Positions 30,875 to 39,203 are shown, counted from the first letter of the stretch. The stretch is 64,000 nucleotides of DNA from CAKZQX01 sp034436755 (GCA_034436755.1 DAOTVB010000232.1:23524-87523); one strand, 5' to 3'. Numbers and translations: made by a program. Notes: generated by a model not told the origin, from the sequence alone.

Positions 30875-31220
30875 ATGCAGTTAAGGATATTTCTTACCCG
30901 CAGGTTATTTCGATAAGCATGTTGGCCCGGCAACCGGCGGCGGCGTGATGCCCCCGGCGCATACGCGTGTGCGATCACTTGGCCGGAACCGCAAAGCGGT
31001 CCTGTCTGCCAGCGTATGCCTGACAGGACAGAACGGCTGGTGCTGCCTGCATCAACCGATTATGCCTTTGCGCGACAGCAGTGACGACGTGCCGTGCAAC
31101 CATCGTGCGAGCAGTTCGTCTTAACAATGTGGGTAAACAATTTCTCACATTATCACCACATTACATTGCTCACTACGATTGCGTCATTTGTACGATATCT
31201 GGAGAGCAGACTATAGCATA

Positions 31221-31455
31221 CTTACCGTTCGCTTATTTTTTAGGGCACTAAATGGAATTTTCATCTCACTTGAGCCTGAAAAACCGACAAAATTTGAGGC
31301 GCTCTCCCCACTTTGACGTACACGTTTCCGTAATGTGTAAAACATTTCTGCAATTTTTATCGCCATGTGTGGCGAGATGCTTCCCAAGTAGCCGTTTTTG
31401 ACCGGCTAATGGGGGATTTTTACGAACTCCTTCCGAAAATAAGCGAACGGTGAGG
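31221..31455. mobile_element. Family C inverted-repeat element (single copy)
   Basis: 235 bp flanked by a perfect 16-bp inverted repeat ACCGTTCGCTTATTTT (31224-31239) and AAAATAAGCGAACGGT (31436-31451). The tetranucleotide CATA directly flanks both sides (31217-31220 and 31456-31459) and may be a target duplication. The interior contains no credible gene. It is probably a miniature element dependent on a transposase elsewhere. Confidence 0.65.
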
Positions 31456-31532
31456 CATATGTTGGTAGATGTTTGTTTTAGACATCCGGCCCGTTGGGTT
31501 AGCCTGCTCAAACCAACATGACTGCTTCCAGC

Positions 31533-31568
31533 GAGGGGAAGGGATGTACACCTTCTCCTCTTCTTTTT
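31533..31568 (+). terminator. Orphan terminator-like hairpin
   Basis: GAGGGGAAGG and CCTTCTCCTC form a 10-bp stem with one mismatch around an 8-base loop, followed by TTCTTTTT. No coding sequence is recognised upstream on this strand since 30658, so it could end an untranslated transcript. Confidence 0.55.
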
Positions 31569-31919
31569 GAGCTTTTTACGCCGAGGGTGATCGACCTACC
31601 GGATAGGGCAGCATAGCGCAGACAGCAAAACGAGATCAGACAGAGATTACAAGAAGATGACAGGCAATCAGTTCACCCTCAAATAATGCCGACCTATGCG
31701 TTTTAGTATGTGATAGCGGTTCGCACATCGGCGTTTTAAGACAACAGCAGCGAACCGGCGTACCATTGAGGCATAGTGGCAACCTGTACGCATCTGCGAA
31801 TACCGATAATGCTAACGGAAATCTGTATCTGGCCCCGCAACGTTCACTATTGGACTATCCGGGGTTCTGTTCAACAAGATAGTATGGTGTTCTGTTTTTT
31901 TACCTGGGTGAAGAGATAC

Positions 31920-31964
31920 GTGGGTCGGCACAACCGTCAGGTTAGCCGACCCACTGACTTTTTT
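31920..31964 (+). terminator. Intrinsic terminator/attenuator in the pyrG leader region
   Basis: The stem GTGGGTCGGC/GCCGACCCAC is extended by an inner AACC/GGTT pair and followed by TGACTTTTTT. It lies 101 bases upstream of pyrG with no ORF before it. It could be a pyrG attenuator or the end of a small RNA. Confidence 0.75.
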
Positions 31965-32064
31965 GCCCTATCGCCTGTAGTTTGTAGTTGTCCAACGCGT
32001 AGCGGTATGCACGAGCCGGGTGTCAGACCCTACATATGTCACTTGAGCAAGGAGAGTTAAGACC

Positions 32065-33747
32065 ATGGCAAAGTACATCTTCGTGACCGGTGGCGTCGTC
32101 TCTTCAGTTGGCAAAGGTATCAGTGTTGCTTCCATTGGGCGCTTGCTGAAGAGCCGTGGCTTGCGCGTCTCCATTCAAAAGCTCGATCCCTACCTGAATG
32201 TAGATCCGGGGACCATGTCGCCTTACCAGCACGGTGAAGTGTTTGTCACTGATGATGGTGCGGAAACTGACCTCGACCTGGGTCACTATGAACGCTTCAC
32301 CGAGGAGCATTTAACGCGCCTCAGCAATGTCACCACTGGTCAGATCTATTCCGCTGTGATCCAGAAAGAGCGTCGGGGAGATTATCTGGGCGGGACCATC
32401 CAGGTCATTCCGCATATTACGAATGAGATCAAAGCACGTATTGCCGCAGTTGCCCGCCAGTCCAACGCCGATGTAGTTATTGTTGAGATCGGTGGGACCG
32501 TGGGCGATATTGAGAGCCTGCCGTTTCTGGAGGCGATTCGCCAGATGCGCAAAGATGTGGGGCGGGATAATGTTCTGTACATTCATGTGACGCTGCTGCC
32601 CCATATTGGCGCAACCGATGAACTGAAAACCAAGCCGACGCAGCACTCGGTAATGGCTCTGCGCGGCGTGGGCATCAATGCCGATGTCATTCTGTGCCGC
32701 GCCGACTATACCGTCAGCGAAGATATCCGCGACAAGGTCGCCTTCTTCTCGGATGTTGATGCGCGGGCCGTTATTCCGGTGGAGACGGTCGAGTCGATCT
32801 ACGAGGTGCCGCTGGTGTTGGAAGAGGCCGGACTGGGGGATTACCTGGTTGATCGGCTGCGGCTGGAAGCCCACCTCCCCGATCTGGATGAGTGGAAACG
32901 GCTGGTTGATCTGGTCAAACAGCCCAAGCGTGTGCTGCCGATTGCGCTGGTGGGTAAATATGTTGAACTGCACGACGCCTATATCAGTGTTGTCGAGGCG
33001 CTACGGCATGCCGGGTTGCATCAGGAACTGGATATTGATGTGCGCTGGGTCTCAGCCGAACAGATCGAGCGCGAAGGCCCGGAGCGATTACTGTCCGATG
33101 TGTATGGCATCGTTGTACCGGGCGGCTTTGGTGACCGGGGCATCCAGGGGAAGATTATGGCCGCCGATTATGCGCGGGTGCAGCGTATTCCCTACCTGGG
33201 ACTCTGTCTTGGCATGCAGTGTGCAACGATTGGCTTTGCGCGCTGGCTGATGCAGAGCCACGAACCAAACAGCACCGAGTTTGATCCCCATACGCAATAC
33301 CCGGTGATTGACCTGATGCCCGATCAGCGCGACATTACGGAGAAGGGCGGCACCATGCGGCTGGGGGTCTACCCTTGCTCACTGGTGCCCGGCACACGCG
33401 CGGCGGCCGCGTACGGCACTGACGTTGTGATGGAACGCCACCGCCACCGCTTTGAGTTCAACAACAAGTACCGCAAAGCGCTGGAAGAAGCCGGCTTGAT
33501 CATCAGTGGGCAGTCTCCCGATGGGCGACTGGTAGAGATTGTGGAGCTACGGGATCATCCCTGGTTTGTTGCCAGTCAGTTTCATCCGGAGTTCCTGTCA
33601 CGGCCGAATAGCCCGCATCCGCTGTTCCGCGATTTTGTGGTTGCAGCAACCAACACCCTGCGCGAAGGCGATCAGCGCTCCCTGCCGTTGAACAACGACC
33701 ACGAGCGCCACGGCATTCATGCCTGGGTAGCCATGGAGGTTTCGTAA
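32065..33747 (+). CDS. pyrG: CTP synthase
   Basis: 560 residues. The N-terminal synthetase domain has KYIFVTGGVVSSVGKG, with P-loop-like ATP binding, and LDPYLNVDPGTMSPYQHGE. The C-terminal class I glutamine amidotransferase domain has the catalytic Cys in GLCLGMQCATIGFAR and His-Glu in FHPEFLSRP. The enzyme converts UTP to CTP using glutamine and ATP. ATG 32065 follows AAGGAGAG. The leader contains an intrinsic terminator at 31920-31964. Confidence 0.97.
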   Translation: MAKYIFVTGGVVSSVGKGISVASIGRLLKSRGLRVSIQKLDPYLNVDPGTMSPYQHGEVFVTDDGAETDLDLGHYERFTEEHLTRLSNVTTGQIYSAVIQKERRGDYLGGTIQVIPHITNEIKARIAAVARQSNADVVIVEIGGTVGDIESLPFLEAIRQMRKDVGRDNVLYIHVTLLPHIGATDELKTKPTQHSVMALRGVGINADVILCRADYTVSEDIRDKVAFFSDVDARAVIPVETVESIYEVPLVLEEAGLGDYLVDRLRLEAHLPDLDEWKRLVDLVKQPKRVLPIALVGKYVELHDAYISVVEALRHAGLHQELDIDVRWVSAEQIEREGPERLLSDVYGIVVPGGFGDRGIQGKIMAADYARVQRIPYLGLCLGMQCATIGFARWLMQSHEPNSTEFDPHTQYPVIDLMPDQRDITEKGGTMRLGVYPCSLVPGTRAAAAYGTDVVMERHRHRFEFNNKYRKALEEAGLIISGQSPDGRLVEIVELRDHPWFVASQFHPEFLSRPNSPHPLFRDFVVAATNTLREGDQRSLPLNNDHERHGIHAWVAMEVS

Positions 33748-33752
33748 GAGCC

Positions 33753-33981
33753 ATACCTTTCAAGTAGCAGAACCTGCGCGGTAGTATGGCAAACCGGGTG
33801 GTTGCTCCGATACAGAACGGTTCCGCCTGCGGCAGCATGGTACGTTTTTATCTTGTTTCACAAAAAAGTTTTCATAAAGTGAAAACTTTTTTGTGAAACA
33901 AGGATGATTTCTTCCGCCCTGCCGGAGGTGGTATCCTCTTCCAGGTAAGGAACCACGTAAGCCCGGTTATTTGAAAGGTAT
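33753..33981. mobile_element. Family A non-coding element, copy 3, inside an inverted repeat
   Basis: The family landmarks GCCTGCGGCAGCATGGTACG, a central hairpin (TGTTTCACAAAAAAGTTTTC and its complement) and CTTCCGCCCTGCCGGAGG are present. It is bounded by ATACCTTTCAA and TTGAAAGGTAT, which are inverted, unlike the direct duplications of other copies. This fits insertion into a pre-existing hairpin after pyrG. Confidence 0.7.
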
Positions 33982-33995
33982 TGTTCCTGAGAGTA

Positions 33996-34045
33996 GAACG
34001 CAAACGCGGCTACAGGAATGTTCCTGCGGCCGCGTTTGTGTGTTC
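33996..34045. terminator. Hairpin between convergent pyrG and sigma factor genes
   Basis: CGCAAACGCGGC pairs with GCCGCGTTTGTG around a nested CAGGAA/TTCCTG stem. No T-tract follows on either strand, so termination is uncertain. Confidence 0.5.
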
Positions 34046-34052
34046 TGTGATG

Positions 34053-34158
34053 AAGTTACGCAGTCATTAACCCGAAAAGGAACTTCGCCTCCGGCAGGGT
34101 CCAATATGGCTTCTATCTGGTAAAACGTCCGGTTTGAACGCCCACTGCGTAAGTCCTG
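34053..34158. mobile_element. Family A element, copy 4, lacking the hairpin
   Basis: About 106 bp. It has the inverted termini AAGTTACGCAGTC and ACTGCGTAAGTCCTG and the landmark TTCGCCTCCGGCAGGGT, but the central hairpin and GCAGCATGGTACG block are deleted. It is an internally deleted derivative similar to 60494-60610. Confidence 0.65.
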
Positions 34159-34190
34159 TTATTACATTGTTTGAATTGGTTGATCCGGCG

Positions 34191-35228
34191 CTACTCCAGA
34201 TAATCGCGCAGATGCTGCCCCACTTCCGGCTGCCGCAGGCGACGGAGCGCCTCAGCCTCGATCTGGCGGGCTCGCTCACGCGTCATGCCCAGCACCTTGC
34301 CAACTTCCTCCAGCGTGCGACGCTGTCCATCGGCCAGACCATAGCGCAGGTCGATAATCCGTCGCTCGCGCTCACTCAGATGGTTCAACGCCTGCACCAG
34401 ATCGGTACGCAGCAGTTGCTGCGCAGCAAAATCGGTGGGTGTCGGCAGGTCGTCGTCTTGCAGGAAATCACCCAGCGTATGTTCACCTTCATCACCAACG
34501 GGTGTTTCAAGTGAAACCGGCCGCCGGGCCGCCTCAAGCACCCGCTGTACGCGCTCGATGGGTTGCCCCAGCGCAAACGCTATCTCCTCGGCCGTCGGCT
34601 GCCGCTCCAGCGTCTGGGATAGCCGCTCGGCAGCGCGCTTGACCTGCCCAACCGACTCACTCATATGCACGGGCAGGCGGATCGTCCGGCCCTGCTCGGC
34701 AATCGCGCGGGTGACAGCCTGGCGAATCCACCAGGTCGCATAGGTCGAGAAGCGATTCCCTTTGCGATAGTCAAACTTCTCGACGGCCCGCATCAGACCG
34801 ATGTTGCCCTCCTGGATCAGGTCAAGCAGCGATAACCCCCGCCCGATATACTTTTTGGCAATACTCACCACCAGACGCAGATTGGCCTGGATCAGATGCC
34901 GCCGGGCGTCGGTGCCGCTGATAACATCAGCTTCAAGCGCACGCCGGAGTTGTGGATTGATAGCGTCAGTGGAGGCGAGGCGTTCGCGTGCGGCATCGCC
35001 ACGCTCCATCCGTTCTGCAAGTTCGACCTCCTCGCTGGCGGTCAGGAGCGAAACCCGTCCAATCTCTTGCAGATAGTGCTGGACCGCATCAAGCGCCGGT
35101 TCAGCCTGCAACTGCGTCTCTTCGACGGTATCGGACGTAATCTCCTCGGCCGGACCAAAGTTTTCCGGCTCTTCCCCCAGCATACGCGACTCTTGTAATT
35201 CCCAGGTTGCTTTCGTGCGCTTGAGCAT
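34191..35228 (-). CDS. RNA polymerase sigma factor, RpoD/SigA family
   Basis: 345 residues. Region 1.2 is DAVQHYLQEIGRVSLLTASEE. Region 2 has LVVSIAKKYIGRGLSLLDLI and FSTYATWWIRQAVTRAI (the -10 recognition helix). Region 3 is PTAEEIAFALG. Region 4 has LSERERRIIDLRYGL and the helix-turn-helix TLEEVGKVLGMTRERARQIE. Region 1.1 is missing and the N-terminus is a short acidic extension, so it may be the primary or a group 2 sigma factor. ATG 35228 follows TAGGAGCAGGGG. The leader is about 170 bases and contains a GC hairpin. Confidence 0.92.
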   Translation of the reverse strand: MLKRTKATWELQESRMLGEEPENFGPAEEITSDTVEETQLQAEPALDAVQHYLQEIGRVSLLTASEEVELAERMERGDAARERLASTDAINPQLRRALEADVISGTDARRHLIQANLRLVVSIAKKYIGRGLSLLDLIQEGNIGLMRAVEKFDYRKGNRFSTYATWWIRQAVTRAIAEQGRTIRLPVHMSESVGQVKRAAERLSQTLERQPTAEEIAFALGQPIERVQRVLEAARRPVSLETPVGDEGEHTLGDFLQDDDLPTPTDFAAQQLLRTDLVQALNHLSERERRIIDLRYGLADGQRRTLEEVGKVLGMTRERARQIEAEALRRLRQPEVGQHLRDYLE

Positions 35229-35257
35229 CTGCCCCTGCTCCTATCTCTCAGAGACAC

Positions 35258-35292
35258 GGCGCGGCCCCCCCCGTGCTGGGAGGAGCCGCGCC
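35258..35292 (-). promoter_or_regulatory. GC-rich leader hairpin of the sigma factor mRNA
   Basis: On the minus strand GGCGCGGC pairs with GCCGCGCC, enclosing further G/C-tract pairing. It lies 30-64 bases upstream of the start codon and downstream of the promoter at 35406-35434. It may affect mRNA stability or translation. Confidence 0.5.
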
Positions 35293-35405
35293 CCCGAGGC
35301 TTATCATTCACTTGCACTTAACGGATCGTGGTCAAGCGCCCATCGCTATACCTTTAGTGAGGGTGCGACATAACGCAAGACCCAGATTATGAATCCTGCA
35401 TCATA

Positions 35406-35434
35406 GAGTATAAACGGCAGGTATGGGTTTGTCA
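35406..35434 (-). promoter_or_regulatory. Consensus promoter of the sigma factor gene
   Basis: On the minus strand TTGACA (35434-35429), a 17-base spacer, then TATACT (35411-35406). This is close to perfect housekeeping-sigma consensus and gives a leader of about 170 bases before the start at 35228. Confidence 0.8.
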
Positions 35435-35567
35435 AGTAGTACTTTTGCATCAACGATGCCATGTAGTAAGCGCGCCGCCAGTCCTGCCGGCAACCAGGAC
35501 TTTTGTCCCACTGCCCTGATCGAGCGCAAACGGCATGTGAAATGCTTCGCAACCAACGGTATACTGG

Positions 35568-35576
35568 TGGTATACT
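35568..35576 (+). promoter_or_regulatory. Extended -10 promoter candidate for the lipoprotein gene
   Basis: TGgTATACT without a recognisable -35, about 150 bases upstream of the lipoprotein start at 35726. A second TATACT overlaps just upstream (35560). Confidence 0.4.
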
Positions 35577-35725
35577 AGGGTACCTCCAGCGGGTTCGCCG
35601 TGATACTATATCTGGCCGATTGTGCCATGTTCCCCTCATTTGTAGTATGACGGCAAACAGATCGCCGTGTGTTATACACGGTTCAGGAGTGTTGCTTTTT
35701 ATTGGGAAAGGAGCGTTACAAACAC

Positions 35726-36031
35726 ATGCAAGGTCTACCTCGGATGCTGACATTCATCGTACCAATGGTCATGGTCGCACTGGTCCTGTCCGCCTGTGGT
35801 GTCTCACCGGCCCAGGCTCCCCCTGATCCCACTGCCACACCGGTGCTGGCACCGCCGCCAGTGATGACCCAGGGACTTGGCCCCAGTCCCACCCCGCCGG
35901 CCCAATCCGCGCCCCAGGCCACGCCCGAGTCCACGGCTGCACCAGAGGCACCCGGCGCAACTGAAGCCACCCCCGCACCGGAGACGACAAGTGAGGCAAT
36001 GGATCCGGCCGATTCGCTGCACGATCTCTAA
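35726..36031 (+). CDS. Small Pro/Ala/Thr-rich lipoprotein
   Basis: 101 residues. The signal peptide MLTFIVPMVMVALVLSACG has a lipobox with Cys at about residue 25, so the mature protein is lipid-anchored outside the membrane. The remainder is low-complexity, rich in Pro, Ala, Thr and Glu (PPDPTATPVLAPPPV), with no globular domain. Similar stalk-like lipoproteins are common in Chloroflexia. The start is probably ATG 35726, with AAAGGAG 13 bases upstream; ATG 35744 is an alternative. Function unknown. Confidence 0.72.
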   Translation: MQGLPRMLTFIVPMVMVALVLSACGVSPAQAPPDPTATPVLAPPPVMTQGLGPSPTPPAQSAPQATPESTAAPEAPGATEATPAPETTSEAMDPADSLHDL

Positions 36032-36144
36032 GGTCAATCTCGTTCAGATCGGTTCGTGCAAAGCTGCGGAGGTCGCCGGGAAAGCGTTCTGCTACGCGGC
36101 GTTGCAGCGTTACACGAACGGGTGATGCCACTACTTGCAGGCGA

Positions 36145-36196
36145 CCGCCCCGCACTATCTGCTTTCGGGCAGATAATGCGGGGCGGCGCGGCTTTT
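36145..36196 (+). terminator. Terminator-like hairpin after the lipoprotein gene
   Basis: The long stem CCGCCCCGCACTATCTGC and its near-complement around a tiny loop is followed by CGCGGCTTTTAT. A family B element starts immediately after. Confidence 0.6.
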
Positions 36197-36320
36197 ATAC
36201 CAATGTGCCGGCAAACTAGCAATCAGCCGGAATGGGGGCGACGGGCGCAGCGGCAGCACGTTCCCATCTCGTATCGCTGCGTCCTCGGTGTTATCTGTGG
36301 CGATGACAACAAATCAGTAT
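36197..36320. repeat. Family B inverted-repeat element, copy 2
   Basis: 124 bp related to 29816-29930. The left end is ATACCAATGTGCC and the right end is ACAAATCAGTAT (imperfect complement). The shared interior is AATGGGGGCGACGGGCGCAG. Its right end touches the stop codon of the M42 peptidase gene, just as copy 1 touches the recX stop. Confidence 0.7.
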
Positions 36321-37378
36321 TACTCCGACAGAAACTCATTCTCGCTCGCGATTGAGCCGGCGAAGGCGGCAATCAGGCGGACCGCATGGTCAACATCGGC
36401 CAGGTCGATCATTTCGTTGGGCGAGTGCATGTAGCGGTTGGGGATGCTGATAACGCCGGTTGCCACGCCCCCGCGGGCCCGATGAATCGCATCGGCATCG
36501 GTGCCGGTGTAGCGCGGGGTAATTTGCAGACTGTAGGGAATATTTTCGCGCTCAGCCAGCGCCACCAGTCGCTCGTAGACCAGCGGGCTGTTGGCCGCGC
36601 CCCGCGACAGTACCGGGCCACCACCCAGCCGCACATCGCCAAATTGCCGCTTGTCGGTCTCCGGATGATCCGTGGCAAAGGTGACATCCACGACAATTGA
36701 TATATGCGGATCAAACCGGAAAGCCGCCGTCGTTGCTCCGGTCAAACTGGTCTCCTCCTGGGTGGTTGCAACGGCGGCAACGCTGGCGGTCGGGCGATCC
36801 TGGGAGAGCCGCCGCAGCGCTTCCAGTACTGTAAACGCGCCAATACGATTATCCAGGCTCCGACTGACGATGCGCCCGTGGGGCAGTTCATACAGCGGTG
36901 CATCAATCACACCCACGCTGCCCACGCGCACATGCTCCAGCGCTTCCTCCCGGCTCTTGACCCCAATATCGATCCAGAGATTCTCAATTTTGCTGACCTG
37001 GTCTCGCTCATCACCCTTCATCATATGGATCGGTTTCTTGCCCACAACGCCGACAACCTCGCCCTGATGACCCAGCAGGCGCACGCGCTGACCCACCAGC
37101 ACCTGCGCGTCCCAGCCGCCAACCGGCGCAAAGAAGAGATAGCCGTTATCATCAATGTAACTAATCATCAGACCAATCTCGTCGATATGCCCGGCCAGTA
37201 GCACGCGCGTCCCACTGCCCTCCAGCAGCGCATAGCTATTACCCCGCACATCGGTATAGACCTGGTCGGCAAAGGTGCGCGCCTCATCACGCCAGACCTG
37301 CGCAGCCGCCGCCTCATCCCCCGAGGGGCCAGGCGTATTCAGCAGGGTTTTCAGGAAAGAAAGATTTAAATCAGCCAT
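36320..37378 (-). CDS. M42 family metallo-aminopeptidase
   Basis: 352 residues from ATG 37378, chosen because CCGGAGGAG lies upstream and MADLNLSFLKTLLNTPGPSG is a normal family N-terminus (a 19-codon longer reading exists). Metal and catalytic residues are visible in AGHIDEIGLMISYI (His), SRSLDNRIGAF (Asp), TTQEETSLTGA (Glu pair), DVTFATDHPE and MHSPNEMIDL. M42 enzymes are tetrahedral cytosolic aminopeptidases, sometimes misannotated as endoglucanases. It is divergent from nadK. Confidence 0.92.
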   Translation of the reverse strand: MADLNLSFLKTLLNTPGPSGDEAAAAQVWRDEARTFADQVYTDVRGNSYALLEGSGTRVLLAGHIDEIGLMISYIDDNGYLFFAPVGGWDAQVLVGQRVRLLGHQGEVVGVVGKKPIHMMKGDERDQVSKIENLWIDIGVKSREEALEHVRVGSVGVIDAPLYELPHGRIVSRSLDNRIGAFTVLEALRRLSQDRPTASVAAVATTQEETSLTGATTAAFRFDPHISIVVDVTFATDHPETDKRQFGDVRLGGGPVLSRGAANSPLVYERLVALAERENIPYSLQITPRYTGTDADAIHRARGGVATGVISIPNRYMHSPNEMIDLADVDHAVRLIAAFAGSIASENEFLSE

Positions 37379-37418
37379 GGATGACAACTCCTCCGGTGGA
37401 AAAGAAAGAATGCGAGGG

Positions 37419-37427
37419 ATTATAGCA
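37419..37427 (-). promoter_or_regulatory. Extended -10 promoter of the M42 peptidase gene
   Basis: TGcTATAAT on the minus strand, about 41 bases upstream of the start at 37378. No good -35 is seen. It lies back to back with the nadK promoter. Confidence 0.6.
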
Positions 37428-37436
37428 TACTTCACT

Positions 37437-37465
37437 TTGTCCCTACCTCACTTCTATGGTATCCT
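37437..37465 (+). promoter_or_regulatory. Promoter of nadK
   Basis: TTGTCC at 37437, a 17-base spacer, then TGgTATCCT (-10 at 37460-37465). The nadK start codon is 37 bases downstream. Confidence 0.55.
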
Positions 37466-37501
37466 GAGCACAACACCAGCCATGATGAGGAGGAACAACA
37501 C

Positions 37502-38329
37502 ATGCGGCGCATTGGCGTGCTTTATAATCCCCTATCCGAGACTTCGCGCACCATCTCGGAAGAGTTGACCACCTGGCTGCAAAGCCGCGAGGTTGATGTC
37601 TGGCGCGGCTTCTCGCAGGAAGCGCGGGATAACCCCTCTGTTTTTAAGGGCATGGAACTGTTGATCACCATGGGGGGCGATGGTACTGTGCTGCGCGCGG
37701 CCCGGCCGGCGATTCTCTACGATATTCCGATCTTTCCGGTGGCGCTGGGCCATCTGAGCTTTATGGCTGAGATTGGGCCAGAGGATATGTACCACTGCAT
37801 GGAAACGCTGCTGGAGCATGGTTGCTGGTATGATCAGCGGACGCTGATCGATATTGTGCTGCTGCGCCGCGGCCAACCGTTGGAACGCTCGACCGTGCTG
37901 AATGAGGCGGTGGTGTCGCGGGGCGATGTCAGCCGCATTGTCACCGTTGATGTCCAGATTGATGATATTCCTCTGACGACCTACCGGGCCGATGGGGTGC
38001 TGGTCTCGACTGCAACCGGCTCCACGGCGTATGCGTTATCGGCGGGCGGCCCGATTGTCGATCCCCGGTCGCGGACGATGATCCTGGTGCCGGTCGCTGC
38101 GCACCTAACGGCTGTGCCCTCGATGGTGCTGCACGAAGATACCCGCATCATTTTACGCCTCCGCAGCCGCCACCACGCGATCCTGGCCGTGGATGGGCAT
38201 GATAATATCCCGCTGGAGCAGGACGACGAGGTCATTATTCAGCGGAGTTCGCAGGTCTGCAAATTTGCGCGGGTACAACCACCGGGACAGTTCTATGCAC
38301 GCCTGATGCGGCGGTTGCGGCGGGAGTGA
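37502..38329 (+). CDS. nadK: NAD kinase
   Basis: 275 residues. The diacylglycerol/NAD kinase GGDG motif is in TMGGDGTVLRAAR, and the NAD-binding segment is STATGSTAYALSAGGPIV. It phosphorylates NAD to NADP with ATP or polyphosphate. ATG 37502 follows GAGGAGGAA. It is convergent with the cupredoxin lipoprotein gene; a hairpin lies between them. Confidence 0.95.
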   Translation: MRRIGVLYNPLSETSRTISEELTTWLQSREVDVWRGFSQEARDNPSVFKGMELLITMGGDGTVLRAARPAILYDIPIFPVALGHLSFMAEIGPEDMYHCMETLLEHGCWYDQRTLIDIVLLRRGQPLERSTVLNEAVVSRGDVSRIVTVDVQIDDIPLTTYRADGVLVSTATGSTAYALSAGGPIVDPRSRTMILVPVAAHLTAVPSMVLHEDTRIILRLRSRHHAILAVDGHDNIPLEQDDEVIIQRSSQVCKFARVQPPGQFYARLMRRLRRE

Positions 38330-38351
38330 AGTGAGAAATTTTTCCCAGTGA

Positions 38352-38398
38352 GCAGGACGAACGATGCAATTCGTTTGCTGCGATCATCGTTCGCCTGC
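38352..38398. terminator. Hairpin between convergent nadK and cupredoxin genes
   Basis: GCAGGACGAACGAT pairs with ATCGTTCGCCTGC (one bulged base). Its position suggests a bidirectional terminator, although T-tracts are poor. Confidence 0.5.
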
Positions 38399-38428
38399 TA
38401 TCCAAACGGAAGATGCAGAGGTTCCAGC

Positions 38429-38917
38429 TTACTCCGTCACAGTTAGCGCAAGTTCCATGCCCTGCTCGCGGTGATTGGCGACCGGGCAGTAGACGGTATA
38501 GCTGCCGGGTTGTAGATCGACCTGCATGGTCGCAGTTGCACCGGGCTGCAGATTCTGCTCAAATTCCTCCTCGATCCCCTGGCCCTCGATCGCAAAGTTG
38601 TGCGCGACAGTGCCGTTATTTGTCACCATAAAGGTGATTGTTCCGGCAGGCAGCGAAGTGGGCATGTCGATGGTGTACTCGGTCAGGCTGACTGCGACCT
38701 GATCGCCCGGCTGGGCCACGGCGGTGGGCGATGCCGCCGGGGCAACCTCAGCCGGTGCCGGGGTGACGCCAGCGGCATCGGGGGTTGCCTCATCGCCGTA
38801 CAGCCCACCCACGGTGCCGGTGTCGGCGCGGGGTTGCTGTTGCGAACAGGCAATCAGGACCGTTCCGCAGAACATGCACAGCGTTAACCAGCCCAAGGAG
38901 CGTAGCATACGGCACAT
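38429..38917 (-). CDS. Cupredoxin-domain lipoprotein
   Basis: 162 residues. ATG 38917 follows GAGAGGAAC; a much longer reading upstream is not supported. The signal peptide has a lipobox ending in VLIACS. A Pro/Ala-rich linker precedes a plastocyanin/azurin-like domain with copper ligands His (VAHNFAIE), Cys (YTVYCPVANH), the following His, and Met (HREQGMEL). It is likely a membrane-tethered blue copper protein that carries electrons outside the cell membrane. The partner is unknown. Confidence 0.87.
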   Translation of the reverse strand: MCRMLRSLGWLTLCMFCGTVLIACSQQQPRADTGTVGGLYGDEATPDAAGVTPAPAEVAPAASPTAVAQPGDQVAVSLTEYTIDMPTSLPAGTITFMVTNNGTVAHNFAIEGQGIEEEFEQNLQPGATATMQVDLQPGSYTVYCPVANHREQGMELALTVTE

Positions 38918-39074
38918 GGGAGCGTTCCTCTCTTTGTTAGTGACTGTCTGAAAAAAGTTTGTCATGGGGATATTAACCTGGCACCCTATCCTACCCGTCA
39001 TGCGGGAGCGATCGTGAAAAAAAGCCTGGATAGGGGGAGATGGATGGAGATCGCTCCCGTACGGCCCTAGCACG

Positions 39075-39127
39075 GGAGTCCCGGCTTCAGCCGGTGTGCG
39101 GCCGTAACCGGCTGAAGCCGGGACTCC
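39075..39127. repeat. REP-like inverted pair (AGTCCCGGCTTCAGCCGG)
   Basis: AGTCCCGGCTTCAGCCGG (39077) and CCGGCTGAAGCCGGGACT (39108) form an 18-bp inverted repeat around 13 bases. The same unit occurs at 62649 and, as a variant, at 62801. It lies in the 366-base gap between the cupredoxin and amidase genes. Confidence 0.75.
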
Positions 39128-39203
39128 TGGGGCGCTATCCGGTATCAGTGCAACCATCATGGACGTGTGACCGACGCGAACCACCTGTTCAGACAGTATC
39201 CTA

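Noticed and set aside
30487..30978. Minus-strand ORF overlapping the UPF0173 gene end
   Set aside because: Composition is arginine/glycine-rich with no motif, and it overlaps a supported gene.
31266..31511. 81-residue minus-strand ORF in the gene-free region
   Set aside because: It spans the end of the family C inverted repeat, lacks a Shine-Dalgarno site and has no recognisable domain.
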